Shown: one piece after another, positions 1-8,074 of the stretch
How positions within the stretch are numbered: the first letter of the stretch is position 1
Layout: each line of letters opens with the position of its first letter
NCBI RefSeq assembly: GCF_002846415.1
Contig: NZ_PJMX01000001.1
Coordinates: forward strand, 8,060,001-8,124,000
Direction of reading: 5' to 3'
Length of the DNA stretch: 64,000 nt
Source of the DNA: Streptomyces sp. TLI_146
GTDB taxonomy: Bacteria; Actinomycetota; Actinomycetes; Streptomycetales; Streptomycetaceae
Translations under genes and position numbers: made by a program
The notes under the pieces: generated by a model
What the model saw: the letters and a program-made list of their open reading frames with translations, nothing else
What the model was told of the DNA's origin: nothing
Database searches by the model: none

Positions 1-2
1 AT

Positions 3-509
3 GTCACGGACCCGGACACCGCCAACAACACGAGCGGCGCCGCGTTTCCGCCGGGCGGGGTCACGCCTGCGGCGGCCGACCTCGTGACGGTGAAGAGGAC
101 GACAACCACCGCGCGGGTGGCACCGGGCGAGACCTACGCGTACACCGTGACGGTCACCAACCGCGGCCCGTCCGTGGCCCGCGGCGTCCGCGTCGAGGAC
201 CCCCTGCCGACACCCTTGACGTTCCTCTCCTCCGCCGACGCCTGTGAGGTGACCGACCGCACGGTCACCTGTGGGCCCGTCGCCACCCTCGCCCCCGGCG
301 CCTCCGTGTCCTGGACGTTCGACGTCCGCCTGGACGCCGCCTACAGCGGCGACGGCACCGACGTGCACAACACCGCGACGGCCGATGCCGACACGGCCGA
401 CCCCGACACCGCCAACAACAGCGGCACCGCGACCGTCCCGGGTGGCCGGCTCAAGCCCCCGACCGCCGACCTGGAATTCGCCAAGCAGGCCGACCACACA
501 CCTGCCTGA
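3..509 (+). CDS. DUF11-repeat surface/secreted protein, C-terminal part (5' end outside window)
   Basis: The reading frame is open from the first bases, so the gene starts before the window. It encodes one complete DUF11-type (conserved repeat, Ig-like) domain with the hallmarks VTNRGPS, DPLPTPLTF, CEVTDRTVTCG and GDGTDVHNTATADADTADPDTANN, preceded by the end of another repeat. It stops soon after beginning the next repeat (ADLEFAKQADHTPA). There is no LPXTG sorting signal or C-terminal membrane anchor. DUF11 repeats occur in exported, often surface-associated proteins; the binding target is unknown. The gene downstream at 596 is built of the same repeats and ends in nearly the same words, so the two are tandem paralogues. 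Repeat assignment is sure; function is not. Confidence 0.85.
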   Translation, partial: VTDPDTANNTSGAAFPPGGVTPAAADLVTVKRTTTTARVAPGETYAYTVTVTNRGPSVARGVRVEDPLPTPLTFLSSADACEVTDRTVTCGPVATLAPGASVSWTFDVRLDAAYSGDGTDVHNTATADADTADPDTANNSGTATVPGGRLKPPTADLEFAKQADHTPA

Positions 510-547
510 CCGCGGCCACCACCCGCCCGGCGGCACACCCCACACGT

Positions 548-565
548 CCGTACAGCGGTGTACGG
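548..565. promoter_or_regulatory. short inverted repeat between two DUF11 genes
   Basis: CCGTACA and TGTACGG flank GCGG: a perfect 7-bp stem with a 4-nt loop, in the 86-bp gap between two tandem DUF11 genes. It could be an operator or a weak terminator; there is no T tract. Role is a guess. Confidence 0.3.
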
Positions 566-595
566 CAACCGGAGCACGAACGGAATCGATGCGAG

Positions 596-2647
596 ATGAG
601 AACGACACGACGTCGTCGGCGCCCCTGGGCGGAAGCGGCGTTCGCCGCACTGCTCTGCGCGCTGCCGCAGGGGGCCGGGCAGAGCCCGGCCGCCGCGGCC
701 GACACTCCGCCCGGCGGCCTGATCACGTACACCCTCACGGCGAAGAACAACGGGCCGTCCGTGGCCCGCAACGCCACGGCGACCGACACCCTGCCCGACG
801 GCATCTCGTTCGTCTCCTCGGCCGACGGCTGCTCGGCCGTCGGCCAGACGGTCACCTGCGGCCCCGAAGGGCAACTGGGTGTGGGGCAGACCAAGAAGTG
901 GACCTTCCTCGCCCGGCTCAGTCCCTCGTACGAGGGCGACGGCTCGGACCTGGGCAACGCCGCGGTCGGCAAGTCGGACTCCACCGACCCCGACCCGGAC
1001 AACAACAGGCCCCAACCGGTGAGACCGCCCGGCCCCTTCACCCCCCAGTCCGACATCTCCGCGGTCAAGACGGCACTGGGCAGCGGACCGACGATCCCTG
1101 GTCAGGAGTACGAGTACGAGATCGACGCCTCCAACGCCGGACCCTCGGACGCCCGCAACGTCATCGCCACCGACACGCTCCCGGACGGCGTCACCTTCGT
1201 GTCCTCGGGCGCCCCCTGCACGGCGTCCGGCCAGAAGGTGACCTGCGGTCCGCAGGCCAAGCTCGTCCCCGGCGCGACCGCCAAGTGGACGTTCAAGGTG
1301 AAGCTCAGCGCCGCCTACCGGGGTGACGGCGCGGACCTGCACAACACCGCCACCGCAACCTCGGACTCCAGGGATCCCGACCCCACCAACAACACCAGCA
1401 CCGCGATCCTGCCGCCCGGCGGGGTCACGGCACCCCAGGCCGACCTGTGGGCGGCGAAGCAGCCCGCGACCACCACCCCCATCGCACCGGGCGAGACCTT
1501 CGAGTACGCGGTCACCGTCCACAACGACGGCCCCTCGCGCGCGCTGAACGCGAAGGCGACCGACACCCTGCCCGCGCGGCTGACCTTCGTCGACTCGGTG
1601 GACGGCTGCACCGCCACCGGCCGGACCGTCGGCTGCGGGCCGCAGGCGGTGCTTGAGCCGGGCGCGTCCAGGACCTGGAAGTTCAGGGTCAGGCTCGACT
1701 CCGAGTACACCGGCGACGGCAGCGACATCCGCAACACCGCCACCGTCTCGTCCGACACCAAGGACCCCGTCCCGGCCAACAACACCAGCTCTCCGGCCGG
1801 TCTGCCCGGCAGCACGGTCAACCGGCCCACCGCCGACCTGGCGGTGACCAAGACCGCCGTGGGTGACACCCCGCCTGCCCCCGGCACCACCTTCGACTAC
1901 AAGATCACGGTGACGAACAACGGCCCGTCGGCCGACGCCTACAACGTGAAACTCACCGACGACCTCCCCGAAGGCCTGTCGTACGTGACGTCCTCCCCGG
2001 CCGGCTGCACGGCCTCCGGACGCGCGGTCTCGTGCAGGCGCACGGACCCGCTCAAGGTGGGCGAGAGCGTCGAGTACCTGCTCACCGTGAAGGTCGACCC
2101 CGCCTACCACGGGGACGGCAGCGATCTGAAGAACACCGCGCGGGTCACGGCCGACAACATCGACCCGAGCAGCGAGAACGACAGCGACACCGCCTCGCCC
2201 CCGGGCGGCACGGTCGCCGCGCCCTCCGCCGACCTGGCGATCGTCAAGAAGCCGGTCACGGACACCCCCGTCGCCCCCGGCGAGACCTTCGAGTACGCGG
2301 TGACCGTCTCCAACAAGGGCCCCTCCCAGGCGGAGCAGGTCCAGGTCACCGACACCCTGCCCACCGCACTGAGCTTCGTCTCCTCCGACGACACCTGCTC
2401 CTCGGGCCGTGCCGTCACCTGCGGACCGCTGGCCGTACTGGCGCCCGGTGCGTCGGTGACCTGGGTGTTCAAGGTGAAGCTCGCCGCCACGTACACGGGT
2501 GACGGCTCCGACATCCACAACACGGCCACGGTGTCGTCGGCGACCAAGGACCCGGTCACCGACAACAACTCCAGCACCACGGGGCCGCCCGGCGGCAAGG
2601 TCAACAAGCCCACGGCCGACCTGGAGGTGTCGAAGCAGACACCCTGA
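596..2647 (+). CDS. secreted five-repeat DUF11 protein
   Basis: 683 residues. The N-terminus is basic (MRTTRRRRR), then hydrophobic (EAAFAALLCALP) and ends in an Ala-rich stretch, so it reads as a signal peptide of about 35 residues. Five DUF11-type Ig-like repeats of about 125 residues follow. Each carries NNGPS/NKGPS, TDTLP, a CTA..V.CG disulfide-like pair and GDGSDxxNTA.....DP..NN. A sixth repeat begins (ADLEVSKQTP) and the protein stops at once. There is no sortase signal, lipobox or C-terminal transmembrane helix, so it should be released or held non-covalently. The first repeat lacks its opening strand. The ribosome site before the ATG is weak, so the exact start is less certain than the frame. 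Confidence 0.85.
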   Translation: MRTTRRRRRPWAEAAFAALLCALPQGAGQSPAAAADTPPGGLITYTLTAKNNGPSVARNATATDTLPDGISFVSSADGCSAVGQTVTCGPEGQLGVGQTKKWTFLARLSPSYEGDGSDLGNAAVGKSDSTDPDPDNNRPQPVRPPGPFTPQSDISAVKTALGSGPTIPGQEYEYEIDASNAGPSDARNVIATDTLPDGVTFVSSGAPCTASGQKVTCGPQAKLVPGATAKWTFKVKLSAAYRGDGADLHNTATATSDSRDPDPTNNTSTAILPPGGVTAPQADLWAAKQPATTTPIAPGETFEYAVTVHNDGPSRALNAKATDTLPARLTFVDSVDGCTATGRTVGCGPQAVLEPGASRTWKFRVRLDSEYTGDGSDIRNTATVSSDTKDPVPANNTSSPAGLPGSTVNRPTADLAVTKTAVGDTPPAPGTTFDYKITVTNNGPSADAYNVKLTDDLPEGLSYVTSSPAGCTASGRAVSCRRTDPLKVGESVEYLLTVKVDPAYHGDGSDLKNTARVTADNIDPSSENDSDTASPPGGTVAAPSADLAIVKKPVTDTPVAPGETFEYAVTVSNKGPSQAEQVQVTDTLPTALSFVSSDDTCSSGRAVTCGPLAVLAPGASVTWVFKVKLAATYTGDGSDIHNTATVSSATKDPVTDNNSSTTGPPGGKVNKPTADLEVSKQTP

Positions 2648-2660
2648 CCGGCCATGGTGA

Positions 2661-2693
2661 ACCGGGGCGGGCCGCACGACGGCCCGCCCCGGT
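2661..2693 (+). terminator. strong hairpin terminator after the DUF11 genes
   Basis: A perfect 14-bp GC stem (ACCGGGGCGGGCCG, loop CACGA, then its complement) begins 14 nt after the stop codon of the DUF11 gene. There is no U tract, which is usual for Streptomyces terminators. Confidence 0.75.
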
Positions 2694-2711
2694 CCGCACG
2701 GACGGATGGGG

Positions 2712-2717
2712 TAGGAT
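2712..2717 (+). promoter_or_regulatory. -10 element of a candidate small RNA promoter
   Basis: TAGGAT, close to the vegetative -10 consensus, lies 19 bp after the DUF11 terminator and just before a run of hairpins. No good -35 hexamer is visible at 17 bp, so the promoter call is tentative. Confidence 0.4.
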
Positions 2718-2723
2718 TGCTCT

Positions 2724-2866
2724 CAAGCCGGTCGGCAGAACTGCCGCGACCCGGCCGTGCGTTGGTGGTCCAAGGAAAGACATCCCGCTTCCTGCGGGGA
2801 GATGCAGGTGCAAGGCCTGCCCAGCGCTCCGATGCGATCCCCACTCCGCTTCTGCGGGGTGGGGAC
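2724..2866 (+). ncRNA. candidate structured small RNA (family not identified)
   Basis: This gene-free stretch holds four stem-loops in about 140 nt. They are CGGCAG-AA-CTGCCG (about 2734-2747), CCCGC-TTCCT-GCGGG (about 2784-2799), GCAGG-7 nt-CCTGC (about 2804-2820), and a 12-bp stem with loop TTCT at 2838-2865 that could be the 3' terminator. A terminator lies upstream (2661-2693) and a -10-like TAGGAT at 2712. The layout is promoter, compact hairpins, terminal stem, with no convincing reading frame. It does not show the core motifs of SRP RNA, tmRNA, RNase P or the cobalamin riboswitch. It could instead be a long leader of the SRAP gene at 3269, though about 400 nt separate them. Confidence 0.4.
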
Positions 2867-3268
2867 CGTGCGTTTCCGGCCGAACGGACCGTCAGGGGTG
2901 CCCTGTTGTGCGGGCCGCTGTCGGGGTATGCCGGGTGTGCGCAGGTGCTTCGCCGCACGGGAAGCGACAACAATTCACCGGCCCCAGGACCCGCGACTCT
3001 CGGCGGGGCCGCCTGCCGCAGCGGCGACGTCGGGGACCGATCTACCTTCCGGCCGGATCGTCTGCGCTGTGTGGCGCTCGGGTGGTCCCACTATGACGGC
3101 GGCACCTGCCGGAGACCAGGGTGCGGGCCGGGGCCTGACGGGTGGGCTCGCAACGCGCCTGTCCCGTGCGGCACTTCACATCTCCACCGCACCGCCACCC
3201 TCGGGGCCCTCCCGACACGAGCCAGCGAACAGTGTTTCCTCCGGTGCCGCTGGTGGCACAGTGGTTCC
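2867..3268. other. gene-free stretch before the SRAP gene
   Basis: About 400 bp without a convincing gene. Open frames running through it have no start with a ribosome site and no recognisable protein. It must hold the SRAP gene promoter, but I cannot point to one. Confidence 0.5.
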
Positions 3269-4009
3269 ATGTGTGGCCGTTACGTATCCACCCGTAGCCC
3301 CGAGGAGCTGGCCCAGCTCTTCCAGGTCACCGACTGGCGTACCCAGGAGAGGCTGGCGCCGAGCTGGAACGTCGCGCCGACCGACGAGGTGTGGGCCGTC
3401 CTGGAGCGCGCCGCGCGCGGTCACGAAGGTGCCGCGCCGCACGGCAGGCAGTTGCGGCCGCTGCGCTGGGGGCTGGTGCCGTCGTGGGCGAAGGACGTGA
3501 AGGTGGGCGCCCGGATGATCAACGCGCGGGTGGAGACCGTGCACGAGAAGCCCGCCTTCCGCCGCGCCTTCCTCAAACACCGCTGCTTGCTGCCCGCCGA
3601 CGGCTTCTACGAGTGGGAGCAGGTCAAGGACCACGACACCGGCAAGGTCCGCAAGCAGCCGTACTTCATCCACCCCGAGGACGACCAGGTGATGGCGCTG
3701 GCGGGGCTGTACGAGTACTGGCGCGACCGGTCGGTCAAGCAGGACGACGACCCCGCCGCCTGGCTGGTGACCTGCACGATCATCACCACCGAGGCCACGG
3801 ACGCGGCCGGCCGGGTGCATCCGCGCATGCCCCTCGCGCTCACCGAGGACCACTACGACGCCTGGCTCGACCCCCACCACCAGGACCCCGACGAGCTGCG
3901 CGCCCTGCTGACCCAGCCCGCGGGCGGCCACCTGGACGCCCGGCCGGTCGTCCCGGCCGTGAACAACGTACGCAACAACGGCCCCGAACTCCTGGAGCCC
4001 GCGTCGTAG
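3269..4009 (+). CDS. SRAP-domain protein (HMCES/YedK family)
   Basis: 246 residues, full length for the family. The start is fixed by the protein: SRAP proteins begin Met-Cys because Cys2, exposed after Met removal, forms a thiazolidine crosslink with abasic sites in single-stranded DNA. Here the sequence starts MCGRYVSTRSPEEL. Other family marks follow: PSWNVAPTDEV, LRWGLVPSWAKD, the catalytic Asn/Arg/Glu segment INARVETVHEKPAFR, CLLPADGFYEWEQV, and the active-site His in VHPRMPLAL. The role is protection of abasic sites from breakage during replication. The gene is a single unit followed by a divergent-free gap before a secreted hydrolase. Confidence 0.93.
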   Translation: MCGRYVSTRSPEELAQLFQVTDWRTQERLAPSWNVAPTDEVWAVLERAARGHEGAAPHGRQLRPLRWGLVPSWAKDVKVGARMINARVETVHEKPAFRRAFLKHRCLLPADGFYEWEQVKDHDTGKVRKQPYFIHPEDDQVMALAGLYEYWRDRSVKQDDDPAAWLVTCTIITTEATDAAGRVHPRMPLALTEDHYDAWLDPHHQDPDELRALLTQPAGGHLDARPVVPAVNNVRNNGPELLEPAS

Positions 4010-4129
4010 TCCGCTTCGGTCAGACAGTGGGGTCCCCGGTGTGACGGCCCGTTGGTAGGGGTGACCCCATCGACGCTCGGGGGACAGCCGTAGTGAGCGG
4101 GGCGGCTGTTCCGCTTAGCGTCTGACGGT

Positions 4130-5695
4130 ATGAAACATATGAGCCCCAGCCCCACCCTGCGCCGCGCCTCGGCCGTGGGCCTCGCCCTCGCCGCCTGCCT
4201 CGGTACCACCGTCTCGGCCTCGGCCGCCGCGTCCACCGCGTCGAAGTCCGGTGCCTCGCTCGACCGTTACTACGATCAGCGTCTGGGCTGGGGCAGCTGT
4301 GCCAAGGGCCCGGACGACACCATGGGCCGCGATCTCGACAAGGCCGGTGTGCAGTGCGCGGACGTCACCGTACCGCTCGACTACGCGGCCCCCCGGGGCC
4401 GTACGATCACCGTCGCGATATCCCGCCTCAAGGCCACCGACACCCGCCACCGCATCGGCTCGATCCTGCTCAACAACGGTGGACCGGGCGGCAGCGCCGT
4501 GGAGTCCCCGCCGGAGTTCCACGCGTGGATGAAGAAGGCCGGGCCGCGTTACGACATCGTCGGCTTCGACCCGCGTTTCGTCGGCCGCAGCACCCCGCTG
4601 GACTGCGGTTGGCCTGTCGGCACCAATCTCTTCTCGGCCGGTCTCGGCCGGGCGGGCTTCGATCGCCAGGTCGCCCTCCAGAAGGACCTGGCCGCCAAGT
4701 GCCGTACCACCAACGCCTCCGTGCTGCCACACGTCAGCACCCGCAACACGGCACGCGACATGGACGTCATCCGGGGCGCGCTCGGTGAGAAGAAGATCTC
4801 CTACTTCGGTTACTCGTACGGCACCTACCTGGGCACCGTCTACACCCAGATGTTCCCCGGCCGCACCGACCGCATGGTCCTGGACGGCGCCATCGACCCG
4901 CGCAAGTTCGGCCCCCGGCTGCTCCAGCAGGCCGTCGGGGAGAACGAGAAGGCGCTTGCCGACTGGGCCGCCTGGGCAGCCGTCCGCAACGACACCTACG
5001 GCCTCGGCCGCACCGGCGCCCAGGTCCTGGCCACCATCGACCGCGTCATCAGGACCGCCGCGCGCGGCCCGCTGACCGTCGGTACGGCCCCGGAGACCTT
5101 CCAACTGGACGACACCCACGTGCCGTTCATCCTGCTCGCCGGGGTCGACAGCGACACCGACGCGTCCCGGGCGTCCCTCGCCGAGCAGGTGTCCGTGCTG
5201 ACCAAGGCCGCGGCAGGGCAGCCGACCCGGCTGTCGCCGGTCTTCGCCGCGACGCTGCGGCTCGCGATGACCGGCGAGCAGTCGCACCACGGCAGTGTGC
5301 AGTCGGCGATCATCTGCGGGGACAAGGCGGCCCCGCGCGACCCCGAGGTCTACTGGCGGGACATCGAGCGCAGCCGTGCCGCGTATCCGCGCTTCGGCGC
5401 GCTGGCCAACAACATCGGCCCGTGCGCCTTCTGGGACCGGCCCCGTGAGGAGCCCACCCAGGTGAAGCACGACGCCAAGGTGCTGATCGTGTCCGCCACC
5501 GGAGACCCGCGCACCGCGCACAAGGGCGCGGTCGCCCTGCACGGCCTGCTGCCTGGCTCCAAGCTGATCACCCTCAAGGGCGCCAACCGGCACGCGATCT
5601 ACGGTCTGTACGGCAACGGCTGCGTCGACGACAAGGTCAACCAGTACCTGGCCACGGGCAGGCTGCCCGCCGATGACCAGACCTGCTCGAAGTAG
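4130..5695 (+). CDS. secreted alpha/beta hydrolase, tripeptidyl-aminopeptidase (TAP-like) type
   Basis: 521 residues. An N-terminal signal peptide is clear (basic RRASAVG, hydrophobic LALAACLGTTV, cleavage near ASAAAS). The alpha/beta-hydrolase core shows the oxyanion-side motif NNGGPGGS, the line YDIVGFDPRFVGRSTPLDC, the nucleophile elbow GYSYGTYLG (Ser) and, in the C-terminal TAP-like domain, SATGDPRTAHKGA (Asp) and GANRHAIYG (His). This is the layout of Streptomyces SlpD/TAP-type secreted exopeptidases that release N-terminal tripeptides; substrate is inferred only from family. Several Cys residues suggest disulfides outside the cell. A second ATG three codons in is an alternative start. 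Confidence 0.9.
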   Translation: MKHMSPSPTLRRASAVGLALAACLGTTVSASAAASTASKSGASLDRYYDQRLGWGSCAKGPDDTMGRDLDKAGVQCADVTVPLDYAAPRGRTITVAISRLKATDTRHRIGSILLNNGGPGGSAVESPPEFHAWMKKAGPRYDIVGFDPRFVGRSTPLDCGWPVGTNLFSAGLGRAGFDRQVALQKDLAAKCRTTNASVLPHVSTRNTARDMDVIRGALGEKKISYFGYSYGTYLGTVYTQMFPGRTDRMVLDGAIDPRKFGPRLLQQAVGENEKALADWAAWAAVRNDTYGLGRTGAQVLATIDRVIRTAARGPLTVGTAPETFQLDDTHVPFILLAGVDSDTDASRASLAEQVSVLTKAAAGQPTRLSPVFAATLRLAMTGEQSHHGSVQSAIICGDKAAPRDPEVYWRDIERSRAAYPRFGALANNIGPCAFWDRPREEPTQVKHDAKVLIVSATGDPRTAHKGAVALHGLLPGSKLITLKGANRHAIYGLYGNGCVDDKVNQYLATGRLPADDQTCSK

Positions 5696-5720
5696 GCCGG
5701 TCAGCGGCAACCGGGGCAGG

Positions 5721-6518
5721 TCAGGCCTGGTGGAGCGGTTCGACCGCGACGGGATCCAGTGCCGCGCGGATGAGTGAGTTGACCGCGGCGGGCTGCTCCT
5801 GGTGGGCCATGTGCCCGGCCTGCTCGATCACGTGGAAGGTCCCGTACGGGGTCAGCGCGGCCAGCGTGCGGGACACCTCCAGCGGTATCTCCGTGTCGTG
5901 ACGGCCGTGCAGATAGGTGACCGGGACGGACATCCCGGTCGTCGCCTCGCGCGGGTCGTGGGACAGGGCCTCGGTGAACAACTCGTCGATGAAGTGGCCC
6001 GATTCGAGGATCTGGCGCACGGTCCGCCGTACGAGATCGACCGGTGCCGCGGGGCCGAACCACTTCGGGACCCAGTCGGCCACGGTCGCCGCGCGGTCGG
6101 TGGCGAGGGAGGAGATCAGGGAGCGCAGGGCACCGGCCATGCCCTGGCTCGGCCAGTACCCCGGCCCGCTGATCGACACCACACCGGCGACGTGCTCCGG
6201 TGCGCGAAGCGCGGTTTCCAGGGCGAAGGTGGCCCCGAGCGAACTGCCCACCAGCAACGGCCTTTCCAGACCGAGGTGTGCGATGAGGGCGAGTATGTCC
6301 TCCACGTTGGTCCGTGCGGTGTTGCCGGTGGGCGGGTGTTCCGAGCGTCCGCATCCCCGGCAGTCCACCGTGACCACGCGGTGGTCGGGGGCCAGTTCGG
6401 CGACCTGCGCGTCCCATACCCGGCCGCTGGTGCCCCAGCCGTGCAGGAACAGGACCGGCTGCCCGGCTCCGGTGTCCGTGTGGAAGACCTTGACCCCGTT
6501 GACGGTCACGTACGGCAT
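5721..6518 (-). CDS. alpha/beta-fold hydrolase
   Basis: 265 residues, cytoplasmic (no signal). Motifs of the alpha/beta-hydrolase fold appear in order: FLHGWGTSG (oxyanion loop), VTVDCRGCGRSEHP, the nucleophile elbow LVGSSLGATFAL (Ser), YLHGRHDTEIP (Asp) and QAGHMAHQEQP (His). The substrate is not evident; relatives include lactonases, esterases and C-C bond hydrolases. It is transcribed away from the LysR-type gene at 6679, with a classic LysR operator in between, so that regulator probably controls it. It converges on the TAP-like hydrolase gene with only 25 bp between stops. Confidence 0.88.
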   Translation of the reverse strand: MPYVTVNGVKVFHTDTGAGQPVLFLHGWGTSGRVWDAQVAELAPDHRVVTVDCRGCGRSEHPPTGNTARTNVEDILALIAHLGLERPLLVGSSLGATFALETALRAPEHVAGVVSISGPGYWPSQGMAGALRSLISSLATDRAATVADWVPKWFGPAAPVDLVRRTVRQILESGHFIDELFTEALSHDPREATTGMSVPVTYLHGRHDTEIPLEVSRTLAALTPYGTFHVIEQAGHMAHQEQPAAVNSLIRAALDPVAVEPLHQA

Positions 6519-6635
6519 GAGCGGTATCCCTCTCTACGGCTCGCCACGCGGGATGCGGGGCGTTGTGCGGGTGACTTCACCGCGCCAGTTCACCGCGCCC
6601 CGGGCTGACGACCAAGATCCGGTTCGCTCGTACAC

Positions 6636-6654
6636 TCATCAAGGACCGTGATGA
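6636..6654. promoter_or_regulatory. LysR-type operator in the divergent promoter region
   Basis: TCATCA-7 bp-TGATGA is a perfect 6-bp-arm inverted repeat containing the T-N11-A spacing typical of LysR recognition sites. It lies 24 bp before the LysR start and 118 bp before the divergent hydrolase start, the usual place for an autoregulatory recognition site. Confidence 0.6.
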
Positions 6655-6678
6655 ATTCGAGGTGGCCGGAGGCAGGCA

Positions 6679-7566
6679 GTGGAACTGCGTCAGCTGCGGT
6701 ACTTCGTGGCCGTCGCCGAGGAACTGCACTTCGGCCGGGCCGCGGAGCGCCTGCACATCGTCCAGCCCACCGTCAGCCAGCAGGTCCGGCGCCTGGAACG
6801 CGAACTCCGACTGGACCTCTTCGACCGCACCACACGCCGGGTCACCCTCACCGCCGCGGGCGCGGCGTTCCTGCCCCACGCCCGGGCCGTCCTGGCAGCC
6901 GAACGCGCGGGCCTCGCCGCCATGGCCGACCACCGCGCCGAGCAGAACACCGTCCTGCGCGTCGGTACGAGTGTCGGCCTCGGGACCCACCTCGAACACG
7001 TCCTGGATTCGCTTGCGGAGAGCGCCCCCGAACTCGCCGTCGCGCTGACGAGCTCCCCGACCGCCAACCGCCTGAGGGCCGTACGGGACGGTGAGTTGGA
7101 CGCGGCCTTCGTACGCGGGGTGAGCCGCAGCGCAGGGCTCGATCTCCTCCCGGTCTGGAAGGACCCTCTGGTCGTGGCCCTTCCCGCGGCCCACCCCCTG
7201 GCCGCCGACTCGGCCGTCCACGTGGCCGACCTCGCCGCTCTGCCCCTGCGGATCGTCCCTCGCGAGACCAACCCCCACCTGGTGGATCTGGTGGTGGCGG
7301 CGTGCAACAGCGCCGGTTTCGAGCCCGTTCTCGGTCCTGCCTTCACCACCGACCAGGACACCCTGGCCGCGATCGCCACGGGCCCGCCCAGCTGGACGGT
7401 CTTCTACGCCGCCCAGGCCGCCCACCTCCCCGCCGGGCGTACCGTCTTCCGGCCCTTCGCCCCTCCCGCCCCGATGGCCGAGACCTTCCTCGCGGTCCAT
7501 CCCGCCGCTCCCGCGCGCCGCCTGGCCCCTCTCCTCGCCGCCTGCGGGGTCCGGACCACCCCGTAG
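6679..7566 (+). CDS. LysR-family transcriptional regulator
   Basis: 295 residues. The winged-helix DNA-binding domain occupies residues 1-60 (ELRQLRYFVAVAEELHFGRAA..., HIVQPTVSQQVRRLE, LDLFDRTTRRVTLT). The LysR substrate-binding domain follows from about residue 90. The GTG start at 6679 has GGAGG 7 nt upstream. It probably controls the divergent alpha/beta hydrolase and its own gene through the palindrome at 6636-6654; the inducer is unknown. Confidence 0.92.
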   Translation: MELRQLRYFVAVAEELHFGRAAERLHIVQPTVSQQVRRLERELRLDLFDRTTRRVTLTAAGAAFLPHARAVLAAERAGLAAMADHRAEQNTVLRVGTSVGLGTHLEHVLDSLAESAPELAVALTSSPTANRLRAVRDGELDAAFVRGVSRSAGLDLLPVWKDPLVVALPAAHPLAADSAVHVADLAALPLRIVPRETNPHLVDLVVAACNSAGFEPVLGPAFTTDQDTLAAIATGPPSWTVFYAAQAAHLPAGRTVFRPFAPPAPMAETFLAVHPAAPARRLAPLLAACGVRTTP

Positions 7567-7645
7567 CCGCGCGTCCCGGGAGCGGTCCGAGGCCGGTGAG
7601 GTGGCCACCCGAGTGGGGGAGCGGGGTGGTTGGTATCCCCTGCGC

Positions 7646-7668
7646 GGGGCATTCCAAGGGGATGCCCC
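7646..7668. terminator. hairpin between LysR gene and small hypothetical gene
   Basis: GGGGCATTCC-AAG-GGGATGCCCC forms a 10-bp stem with one G-T pair and a 3-nt loop, 80 bp after the LysR stop. There is no T tract. It may end the LysR transcript, or act in the 5' leader of the next gene 36 bp downstream. Confidence 0.5.
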
Positions 7669-7703
7669 TGACACCCGTGGGGGCCCGCGTTTCAGGAGTG
7701 TCC

Positions 7704-8021
7704 ATGACCGACTACGTCATCACCGTGCCGGGCACGTTCGTGCACGGCATCACCGACGCCCAGCGTTCCGCGGTGGAGCGGAGGCTGCGTCCGCAGGACC
7801 CGGCGAACACCGACTTCGGGGAGAGCGAGGAGCTGAGCCTATTGACCGTCCAGGAGGGCAACATGTTCTCCGTCCGGCTCGAAGTGGAGGCCGCCAGCCG
7901 CAGCGAGGCCGAGGCGAACGCGGTACGGCTGGTCTCCGCCGCCCTGCGCGACAGCGGATTCGGCGAGGAGGACGCCCCCTTGGGGCCCGCCGCGGTCACG
8001 GGGATCGACCGCGAGTTCTGA
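7704..8021 (+). CDS. conserved-looking small hypothetical protein
   Basis: 105 residues, soluble, no signal peptide or membrane segment. The ATG has AGGAG about 7 nt upstream. The sequence begins MTDYVITVPGTFVHGITD, then a helix-forming charged stretch, and later a beta-alpha unit (NMFSVRLEVEAASRSEAEANAVRLVSAAL). I do not recognise the family; the pattern suggests a small ferredoxin-like alpha/beta sandwich. It stands alone between the LysR gene and a convergent oxidoreductase. Codon use is normal for the region, so I think it is real. Confidence 0.7.
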   Translation: MTDYVITVPGTFVHGITDAQRSAVERRLRPQDPANTDFGESEELSLLTVQEGNMFSVRLEVEAASRSEAEANAVRLVSAALRDSGFGEEDAPLGPAAVTGIDREF

Positions 8022-8074
8022 ACTCGGCGCCGTCCGGCCGGGGGAGTGCCGGTCGCCGGAGTCGACCGTGCGGG

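Noticed and set aside
341..2677. Open frame of 778 codons antisense to the DUF11 genes
   Set aside because: Mirror frame of GC-rich tandem repeats; no ribosome site and no protein family.
2712..2866. Cobalamin riboswitch, SRP RNA, tmRNA or CRISPR repeat
   Set aside because: None of the conserved core motifs is present, and the hairpins differ from each other in sequence, so there is no repeat array.
4115..5710. Open frame of 531 codons antisense to the TAP-like hydrolase
   Set aside because: Exact mirror of a gene with signal peptide and catalytic triad; composition is non-protein-like.
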